Of a stretch of 32,669 nt of DNA, positions 19,960-32,669 are shown in pieces. Under the pieces are notes generated by a model, which did no database searches, was not told the DNA's origin, and saw only the letters and a program-made list of their open reading frames with translations. The stretch is taken from positions 1 through 32,669 of the forward strand of contig JAQGBZ010000559.1 of assembly GCA_034687125.1 (NCBI GenBank), in the 5' to 3' direction. The translations under genes and the position numbers were made by a program. Within the stretch, counting starts at the first letter, position 1. Each line of letters opens with the position of its first letter. The DNA is from Neelides folsomi (lineage: Eukaryota > Arthropoda > Collembola > Neelipleona > Neelidae).

Positions 19960-22673
19960 TTATGAATTCATCCATTTATCGATGTAACTCATCATCGTTT
20001 CTCTCTTCTTTTGATCCCCTACGTTAACTGTAGGCTGAATTTTAATTGGTCTCAATGACCTCACAAATTCACTCAATTCAGAAAAACTCGAATGTTCAGA
20101 ATAAGGAACACCTTCAACAAAATAACATATTTAATATTCTGAATTTCAATGATCAGAACAAGGATAAAAATGACCGAATAATTGAAAAAACTTACCTAGG
20201 ATAGTGACCGAATCATTGTGAGAACTTTTTTTCGAGAACCCTTTACCAGACGATGAAAATTCCCAACCAGTCGGTTTAATCGCTACAATATTTGTATACA
20301 AATTGGTTCTTTTTGAAAGGTAATCGGATAAAAACTAAAAAATACAATTTTCAATAAGTTAAATGGCTTATTTCAGAGAATTTTCTATGAATTATGTAGG
20401 TATAATGAAATGATAAAATAAGGATAGTATTTCACCGCTGGATTAAGATTATTCATTGGTAAAACATGAATTTGAGAAATATTTTCATTTGCGCTGATTG
20501 TTGAAGTAAATTCAGGAATTTCTAAAGCTTCTATGATTCGTTTCTTATCCATTTTACAATACACGCTAGTAGAAATGGAATGAGCAAGATTGATGAAGAC
20601 CCTTTCTTTTCCTATTTAGAAAACAAATGAATAAATTAAAGACATTGCAAAACATTTATATATGCAAAAAGTTTAAATAAAAACGCAGCAAATCGAACTT
20701 AAATTATTAATAATAATCTTACCAATAGAATAAGATCCACAAACAGTCAATGTCTTTGGTCTAAAGGAAATCATGGTTTTTATTTGTGATATCACTTGGT
20801 TGATAGCGTCAATTTGTTTAGGAAAGTTATATTTTGGATCACAGTAGCTAAAAGAGATAAAGATCAGATATTGTTTATTTCGTTCGTCATTTTAGTATCA
20901 ATAAAATTAGTATCAATCACGTGGTGTCAAGATACAAACAATCAATTCTTAGACCGGCTAAGAATTCATTCTCCAGCATGTCAGGAGTATATCGGAAATC
21001 TCCTGTATGAAGGTAATTTGTTCCATTGGGCAATCGGAAAATGAACATCACTGATCCGGGACAACTGTGAAGTGATTATAGAAAGAATGGCCATGGAAAA
21101 TATTTAATGGTAAATTTTAAACTTACTGATTGGCATTAATGAGGACCACTTCCACATTTTCAATTTTATACACTTTGTTCAATTCAAGTACTCTGATATA
21201 TTCATTCTTAACACCGATCTTCAATTTCACTAAATTCGCTATAAAAATATTTAACATTAAATTTCATCCAATAAAAGTTTAACGATATGAATCATGATTT
21301 TTTTAATTATTACCTGTTGGTTTTGAACATAAGAGAGTTTTGTCAAATGTCTTTTTCAATCCTCCGTAATGGTCATAATGAAAATGACTCAAAAAGTAAG
21401 CATTAATACCAGGAATATCTCCATATGAAAAAGCATCAACGGAAAAGCTGGTGCCTGTAATGTTTAATGCGACATATTATTTATTATTGATATACCAATA
21501 AATTATGTATTTAATCTAAAAGAGTAAAATGTAAATCATAGTTAAATATTTATTACATAACTTACCTGGTAATTTCTTGTAAAATGGACAATTTCGTTTT
21601 CTTTCAATTACATTTAAAGCTGGTTCATTGACATTCAGTTCAACGACTTCGCCCTTCCCATAAAGCTCCGAGAGTTTTTCCTTTAAAACGGAAGAATTGC
21701 CAAACATTTTGGGAACCTTCATTGAAGCGGTTTTATCAAATATTGGAAAGGGTTTGCTTTCTGCCGTTGAACATGAACTTGAAGAAATTTTTGAATTGGA
21801 GTTTGCATTTCCGTCAATTGTTGAAATGGAATTTTCTGTGATTTTATTATTCAGTTTTTTCGTGAAATAATCCGTCATTTTTATTTTCTTTGGAGTTGAA
21901 TGAAGATTGGTTCCGTTCCTTTTCTGACCTTTACTTGATTCTTTTTGGCCTCTTTGCATTATGTTCATGATTCCTTTCCAAGCTTCCTTCCCGACCTTTT
22001 GGAGCAAATTGTTGGGAGAAGAAAACAATGAATTATCTCCATCATTTGACTTTGTCTCAATAAGTTGAACTTCCAAATCATCATTTTTAACGGATTCTTC
22101 AAGTTGTTCGCTAGTTGGAATCCCATCTAATTCATTTATAATTTCATTCATCGTATCTTCATATAGTAATTTCTCTTCTTCATTTAATGTTGATAAATCT
22201 GAAACTTGTTTTTGATCAGGGATAGTTTCAGTCTTTTTTCTGTGAATATTGTCAATTTCGACAATCTCCTCGTTGTCCTCATTATCTTCCAAATCAAAGC
22301 ATAATATTGGATTTTTAGTTAAGCATTCGTCGTCTTCAGTTGAAGGTTTAATTGGAATCATAGGAATGACTTCATTTTTAGTTTTATCTTTTTTCTTATT
22401 GATAGTTTCTGTTAAGTCTTTTTTAGTTAACGACTTACGACCTGACGATTTCTTTGATGTTGATGTTTTCTGAGATTTTGCTTTTGTCGTTCTTTGCTTC
22501 TTGACATCTTTAATGATTGTGAATTTTACTTCCTTCGATTCTCTTGCTCGTATCTTGGACGTGATATCACAAATCACTTCGAAATCCGAATCGTCCGAAT
22601 CTAAAGATATACTTTCAATCTTTGGCTTCTTTGAATTAACTCGTAATTTACGTGTCGAAACAGAAAAAGACAT
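19960..22673 (-). CDS. DCLRE1A: SNM1A-like DNA cross-link repair nuclease (metallo-beta-lactamase / beta-CASP)
   Basis: Eight exons, 22673-21566, 21454-21314, 21238-21127, 21064-20921, 20847-20723, 20611-20436, 20334-20196 and 20111-19960, give 698 residues. Met 22,673 (MSFSVSTRK) is preferred over an in-frame Met at 22,781 that would add an odd hydrophobic leader to a nuclear protein. Residues 1-340 are low-complexity, Ser/Lys/Glu-rich, with basic runs. KIKMTDYF at 263-270 resembles a PCNA-interacting (PIP) box lacking the Gln. The nuclease follows: [27 protein letters not shown] (metal-binding HxHxDH, 393-398), ANHCPGSVMF (His 454), HTGDFR (Asp 476), LYLDTTYC (Asp 500) and PYSEHSS (His 655). 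Order and spacing match SNM1A/Pso2 nucleases, which digest DNA at interstrand cross-links. The Asp usually preceding ANHCPG is Asn here. It faces PIG-T head to head. Confidence 0.92.
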
Positions 22674-23119
22674 ATTTCCGAGACCGGTATATATTAATGA
22701 ACACAATGTAAACACTAAAATTTTATACAAGTAAATTAATATATCTATCCCTGCTTTAAAAGTACTCTCACTCATTAACACTTTACAGGGAGAATATAAA
22801 TGGCTAAAATGAAATGAATATTTACTAATGTCTAAGCTTTAATGTTTATGTATATTATATGTAATTACTTCACAAGAAACAGTAGTACTTAAATGACATT
22901 GATTAAATAAATGGTTAACTGATTGTGAGTTAACTCAATGAAAAAGAATGAAAAGATTCATTATAAAAGTAATGTAAATCTACCGGGCGCGCGGAGTAGC
23001 AGATTTCAAGAACTTGCCAATTTCACGGCAATCGAAATCGGAAATTTTACTTTCAGCCAGAAAGTAAAAATTGTACTCGTTCCAATTTAAAAGTCAATTT
23101 AATATAAAAGAAGTCTAAA
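22674..23119. promoter_or_regulatory. Shared divergent promoter region, SNM1A-like / PIG-T
   Basis: 446 bp separate the two start codons, which point away from each other. A short GC-rich patch (accgggcgcgcggagtagc, near 22,981) is the only GC-rich word cluster and lies about 120 bp before PIG-T. A single bidirectional promoter is plausible from the layout; no specific factor site can be claimed. Confidence 0.45.
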
Positions 23120-25357
23120 ATGCGATTAATAACTTTAACCTTATTGTTTAAAGTTTTACTCTTATTATTTCAAAAGTCAGTCGGTGACAGTTACGAAGAG
23201 TCATTAAGGATTAAAGCCCTTCCCAATGGCCACGTCCATGCACTCTTCGAATTTACGATCCACGACACGAAATTGTCAAACCACACTAGACTTTTTCCAA
23301 GAGCATTATCGGAAATCTTGACTGCCCATAGTGTCGAAGAACTTGATTTCACTTTGACCCAAGGTTATTGGATGATTGAATCATGGGGAGAAGCTCCGTT
23401 TCCAGCCCCTACTGGAGCTCACATCTCTTCTAGCTTTGGAGCTAAAAATTCCCAGTAAAATATATTTTATGAAATTATTTTATTTATGTAATTTTCTATT
23501 ATTTTACAATGTAATAAGAATTTTTGGACCGTGTTTATCTAATTTATCTAATTTTAAAATTTAATTAGCATTTACATTATAAATAAATAATCAATTTGGA
23601 TTTTTTAGTGAAGCGAATTTGAACTGGAAGGGGCTGACAAGTCGATTGAGTGGTCTGACCTGTGCCTCTCTCAATTTTCTAGACGAAAAGAATTCAATTG
23701 AACCTAAATACGCTTATCGACCTCTTGGAAAAGTTGAAGTTGCACCGGGGAAGAAACTCTTCATCCGGGTCGGAGGTCTTCCAAAAGAACATGTTTGCAC
23801 TGAAAATTTGACTCCCTGGTCCAAACTTTTACCTTGTGGAATAAGTGTAAGATTATAATATATAATCTAAATATGACATCCTAATTATTCACTCATTTTT
23901 ATCAAATTAATGAATATTAATTAAAACCATAAGCCTATAAATTACATTTTTCTTAAAATGCTAATTGTTCAGCATGGACTCGCTTCGTTGCTTCGATCCA
24001 AACAAGTGTTCAATACTCATTATCATTCGGAAGGAATTCATTTTTTGAAAAAGGAAGTGAACAAAATTGAGTTGAAATTGACTCTCTCGATGATCTTCGA
24101 TCGATCAAGTTTGAAGCCGACTGAAGGTTTGGCGAGAGGACTTTTGGGCTCATTGGCCATTTTCCCATGTCATCCAGCTGTTAACACAAACATCGAGTTT
24201 TGGAATGCAGAAAACAAATCATGGAAGAAATATAATGCGAATGAAATGAACAGGTTAAAAATGGCAGTGGTCCCTGAACCATCAAATGATTTGAGTCAAG
24301 AATTAATTTTCACACCCATGAAATTTCTTGGAGGTTTGTAATATAAAATTAATATTAATTTAAATCATTATGATTTTAATTAAGTATGAAGCCAAATATA
24401 GTTATTGAATATTAGTTTAATATAAATAAAAACGGTTTTACTAGATTTGATATGATAAAAGAGCCTTATTATACATAGTTTATTTCTTTGATTTGATTTT
24501 AATCCTATTCATATTTCAGGATTTGGGCAAGAATATGGTGAAGTTGTTGTTGAAATGACTAATCATTTGAAAACGAGATCTTTGTCCGTTTTATATGTTG
24601 AAGTTCTTCCTTGGTTCATTCGACCTTATTTCCACACAATGAAAATTGGACTTAAAAATTCTGAATCTTTTAATGTGACTCGAGGTGAGTTTACTTTCCA
24701 GTTAATTTTTTTAGTTACTTAAATAGTTAGTTTAATTTAATCTTTGTCTTTGATCGATGTGGACTCTATAGCGTAAATTATTTGAAATTAAAATTCTTTA
24801 TTATCTTTATTTTACAAGGCCAATTATTCCATTACACTCCTGGAAGGGACAGGACGCTACTGCATAAGCTTGAAATGGATTTCATCATTCCAAGTCAATC
24901 TACAATTATTCTGAGCTTTATGGTCGAAAAGGGTCATTTGAACTGGATTGAATATCCTCCAGATGCCAATCACGGATTCTATTTAGAAGCTGCCCATTTT
25001 GAAGTTAAGGACGAGAATTCGATTCGAAATTATTTTTCAAGAATCCTCTTGGTCAATTTATCAACTCCGGATTTCTCCATGCCGTACAATGTGATTTGCC
25101 TTACTTGTACTGTCGTGGCTCTTGCATTCGGCCCAATTCATAACATCACCACAAGGAGACTTGTACTGAAGGCAGTTCTACCCAAGAAAGGTCTTAAGGA
25201 ATACGCAACACTCATTTGGAATAAAATAAGGAGGAAGAAGACGGCAGCAGCAGATGAGAAACCAGAGACTGAACAAGAGTCTTTAAATGAACAAAATGAC
25301 CCTCTTAACGACGAGGATAATTTTACTGAAGACGAAGCGAACCCAAAATCATCGTGA
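23120..25357 (+). CDS. PIGT: GPI transamidase component PIG-T
   Basis: Five exons, 23120-23454, 23609-23846, 23973-24333, about 24520-24684 and 24819-25357, give 545 residues (human 578). A signal peptide covers residues 1-22 (TLTLLFKVLLLLF). Family words follow in order: LFPRALSEIL, VEELDFTLTQGYW, APTGAHI, CASLNFLDE, VCTENLTPWSKLLPCG (the first Cys is the one that pairs with PIG-K in the human complex), LPWFIRPYFHTM, HYTPGRDR, EYPPDANHGFY and TPDFSMPYNV. A transmembrane helix (VICLTCTVVALAFG) lies at about 458-475. The protein is the ER-luminal scaffold of the GPI transamidase, which attaches GPI anchors. The C-terminus after the membrane helix is a longer-than-usual basic then acidic cytosolic tail. 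Boundaries of exon 4 are set by frame to within a couple of bases. Confidence 0.93.
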
Positions 25358-26347
25358 TAAATTTTATAAAAGTACAATTTAAGAGTTTTCAATTTATAAC
25401 ATTTATAAGCTATTTAATTTACCACGTATAAAAGTACTTATTTCTTTTAATGCTCAACCTTGTCACTCAATGTTCCCAATTTCCTTCATTATTTGTCATT
25501 ACTTAAATTCTTTGTTAATACGCTAGTTAATACTTAAAATAAGTATAGTAGTGTAGTATGTATTATATTCATATTTATTAAATGTGTTTATTTATAAATA
25601 GCATTACATCGTCGATTTGGTTCATGTTTGTGATAAAAATGATAACATTAGAAAATATTTGAAAAATTGTATAAATAGTAAAACGTAATCTTAGATCTTC
25701 CTGTGAACTTTGTTAGTGCCGAAGAGAAGTCAGGAACGAATTGAAGAGCGATGGAAAGTAAAAGTGGTTGAATGATGTTTATCCTTCTTTTCCTCCTTAG
25801 GATGTGGTTGAATTTTATTTGATAAGACATTGCTCATGTTACCTTCTATGTATTTATTCATGTCTTATTCCAAATAAACATAAACATTGACATTACAATT
25901 TTTCTTAATAAATTCTTTATACCAATGATAGAAGTTTATATCATCATTTATATCTATTGTATTTAAATTCTTCATGCATTGATCATTAGTATAAAATAGT
26001 ACTAAAATCATGTTAAAGGTGTAGAATAAGTGTTAAAGTTAGCATTAAGAACATGACAAAATGGTTGAAATCCTCTAGTGAGAATTTCCCATTGATTTCC
26101 CTTTACGCATTTCCCTTAAATATAATATAAGGTTAGCAGTAATTAACATTCAACATGTGTTTTACTATTCCTCAAACAATGAGGATGGTTAATGTTCAAG
26201 GAAAGTGTTTTTGAATCTCTTTACGAACTTAGATCTTCCACTCTGACTAGGTGATTACAAGGGTTAACTTACAATTATGAACTTGAACTAAAACTCTCAT
26301 TTTCTCCTTAGCCTTCGCTTTACGAAGGACTCTCACTGAGGCGGAAC
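25358..26347. other. intergenic between PIG-T and the Kazal gene
   Basis: About 1 kb of AT-rich DNA with no supported exon. A minus-strand open frame at 25,648-25,830 has no domain or splice support. The promoter of the Kazal gene must lie toward the right; a TATA-like atataat occurs near 26,120, some 220 bp upstream of the start codon. Confidence 0.4.
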
Positions 26348-27474
26348 ATGACCACATTGCAAATTGCCACTTTATTCGTTTTGTTCAATTTATTTCCTCT
26401 TTTGGTCATCAGTATGAAGATCGACATCTATAGTCTCAATTCATATGACGAGTTCGGGGACGAAGAAGAAGTAAGAAAGTCGCTAAAAAATTCCCAAATT
26501 AATTATATCATCATTAACATCTATTAAAAAATTAATAGTTATTGAACAAATTTTTAAATAACATAATAATAATTATGAATAATATTAAGTTTGAGTTTTG
26601 CCCATTTTGTTTTTTATAAAAGTACATGGACGAGATCATTCATGGTCATCGGGATAAAGACCCAGACAAGAAGAAGCGCCAAGACGGTATGTTTTATCAT
26701 TTTAACTTCAATTTGTTTTAAAATTGACTTGAATTATTCAAAGATGCTCATTTATAATTTGAAAGGATGCCTTTGTCTCAATCGGTTCAAAGATCCTCAC
26801 TGTGGATCAGATTTCAAAACTTATGACAATGGGTGTTACTTCATGTGTGCTCAAAAGAGGAATCCAGGTAAGAAAAATGAAACACAATGAACCCATAAAA
26901 TATTTTAATGATGTTCATTTTTATTAAATTATCATTACAATCGGGTAGTGCCACATTACTCAATATTACATAGTCAATTTGATATTAAAATACTTACTAA
27001 TTTATGGCTAGCTTCAATAAAAGTTGATATTGGGATATAAATCTTTCATCTTATGAGTCAACACTATATTTACTAATTAGAGATTAGTGGATTAGTGGAA
27101 GCCTATTCGGGCTTAACCTAACTTAACCTAACTTTAAAAAATATTGTAATAGGTAATTATTTGACAAGTTAAAAACTAATTTTAAAATATTCAATGTGAA
27201 TTTTTCTATTAAAATGTCATTATTCTATAAAATTAATTTGTAGAATATTGGTAATTATTAGTATTAATCGCAAAATTAAAAGAAAGCTATATACCTATAA
27301 ATAAATCAGAATTAAGAACACTTAAAACTATTTCACAAACTAAATATGTAGGTATGTATGTTAATCACAAATCACAACAATATCAAATAATTTAAATGCT
27401 CTTTCTTTTTTGTACTGAACAAAACAGAGCTTCATCTTCTAAGCTGGTCGGAATGCGGAGATTTTGACTTTTGA
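26348..27474 (+). CDS. Secreted single-Kazal-domain protein (serine protease inhibitor-like)
   Basis: Four exons, 26348-26470, 26623-26686, 26766-26867 and 27428-27474, give 111 residues. Residues 1-22 (MTTLQIATLFVLFNLFPLLV) are a signal peptide. A charged linker follows, with a KKKR site at 58-61 that could be cleaved. The Kazal domain spans 64-106 with cysteines at 64, 66, 75, 86, 90 and 106; the CGSDFKTYDNGC core shows the hallmark C-x6-Y-x3-C. C1 and C2 are one residue apart, as in the non-classical group common in invertebrates. The final Cys lies in the short last exon (ELHLLSWSEC), which was found by phase and by the need for a sixth Cys. Asn 68 is at the expected P1 position; the target protease cannot be predicted with confidence. 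Confidence 0.8.
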
Positions 27475-27981
27475 CAAAAATAATTTATCACAATTGGCAA
27501 TATTAAATCACAATAAAGTTAAAAAGAATCGTTAAATAATCAATAAATCATTTTATCAAGTTGTGCAATTTTGTAATAGAGATAACAATTTCTTGGTGCA
27601 TTGATGTAATAAAGTTCAACTGTTAACTGTGTGTCTATGCTCATTAATTTTACACTCTGACTTCACATAACGTTATAAATCTGGAAAATAGATTCAAAAT
27701 AATGAATTACGAGATTAGAGAATTTGATAATATAATAAATAATTTTTTAATTTTATCAGTATCTGAATCTTATTTAATCATTGAGTAAAATTGTATTCAA
27801 ATATGTATATGAGTTACATTCTACAAACAGTGTTGTTGAAATTCAGAAAAAATTGTCGACTTCATCAAAAAAGTTGTAAAAATATAAAGTTAATTGATAA
27901 AGTATTGTTAAAAAACGAACGGTATATGGAAATTATAAAAGAATAATTTAAAGTAAATTAATTAAAATATAAAAAGTTGGT
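27475..27981. other. intergenic between Kazal gene and remodeler, convergent
   Basis: AT-rich DNA between two converging genes. It should hold both 3' UTR ends, but I see no clear AATAAA for either close to the stop codons. No other feature. Confidence 0.4.
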
Positions 27982-32484
<4,503 letters not shown>

Positions 32485-32669
32485 CTAAATATATTATATT
32501 GACCATGAGTTAGTACATAATTAAATAAATAGAAATTCAATAAAAAATAGTAATATATATATGGGACCTGTTGAGAAAAACGGGGAATTCAAAATTTTAA
32601 TTTATTTGAACTTCAATTAAAATTATAGTTACATAGAGGAATTCATCAACTTTTTTGTAAAGTTGAATT
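32485..32669. other. Intronic sequence of the remodeler gene at the window edge
   Basis: AT-rich DNA upstream of the TTTAG acceptor at 32,485-32,489 (minus strand). No further exon of the SNF2 gene is recognisable before the window ends, so at least one exon lies to the right. Confidence 0.6.

Noticed and set aside
22674..22781. Upstream in-frame Met extending the SNM1A-like protein by 36 residues
   Set aside because: It would add a hydrophobic signal-like leader to a nuclear nuclease and reaches into the promoter region; MSFSVS at 22,673 fits better.
27113..27135. Telomere-like CCTAA words (ttaacctaacttaacctaac)
   Set aside because: Only two or three imperfect units inside an intron of the Kazal gene; not an interstitial telomere array.

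Overview
This is a eukaryotic nuclear window, AT-rich (roughly 70% A+T by eye), with intron-containing genes of 2 to 13 exons. Most introns are about 50-600 bp with GT-AG borders. PIG-T, proteasome alpha-7, SNM1A/DCLRE1A and an ISWI-type remodeler, together with Kazal, knottin-like and defensin-like secreted peptides and MULE and hAT-type transposon remnants, point to an animal, most likely an arthropod. A springtail-like hexapod is my guess, not shown by the sequence. I see no tRNA, rRNA or CRISPR array. All exon models were built by hand from reading frames and splice sites; every one I give closes in frame.

Left third (1-13,100): a 21-bp tandem repeat, a secreted Thr-rich mucin with two tandem knottin-like modules (minus strand), a 230-bp hAT-type MITE with an 8-bp target duplication, a tiny secreted two-exon protein, and a four-exon secreted glycoside-hydrolase-like protein of the GHL10/DUF187 (YngK) family. 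Beside the last lies a dead second copy of the same gene. That copy is split by a 3.56-kb MULE-type DNA transposon with long terminal inverted repeats, a perfect 9-bp target duplication, a decayed MULE transposase and an embedded hAT transposase fragment. Beyond it are a third copy of the flanking DNA, GC-rich CACTCCG repeats, an orphan coding fragment and another inverted-repeat element.

Middle (13,200-25,400): mostly housekeeping. A protein with two divergent dsRNA-binding-like domains (minus), a five-segment membrane protein of unknown function (plus), proteasome subunit alpha type-7 (plus), an SNM1A/DCLRE1A-like DNA cross-link repair nuclease (minus, tail to tail with the proteasome gene), and GPI transamidase subunit PIG-T (plus). 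PIG-T is head to head with the nuclease gene across 446 bp, so they may share a promoter region.

Right end (25,400-32,669): a secreted single-Kazal protein in four exons (plus), then a divergent ISWI-type chromatin remodeler on the minus strand whose 5' part lies beyond the window. Inside one of its introns, on the opposite strand, sits a complete two-exon gene for a secreted, furin-site-containing, defensin-like cysteine-rich peptide. Its polyadenylation signal overlaps its own stop codon and lies 19 bp from the remodeler exon.

The housekeeping genes belong to unrelated pathways (protein degradation, DNA repair, GPI anchoring, chromatin). The small secreted proteins look like a defence, cuticle or secretion set, but nothing in the sequence links them into one pathway.
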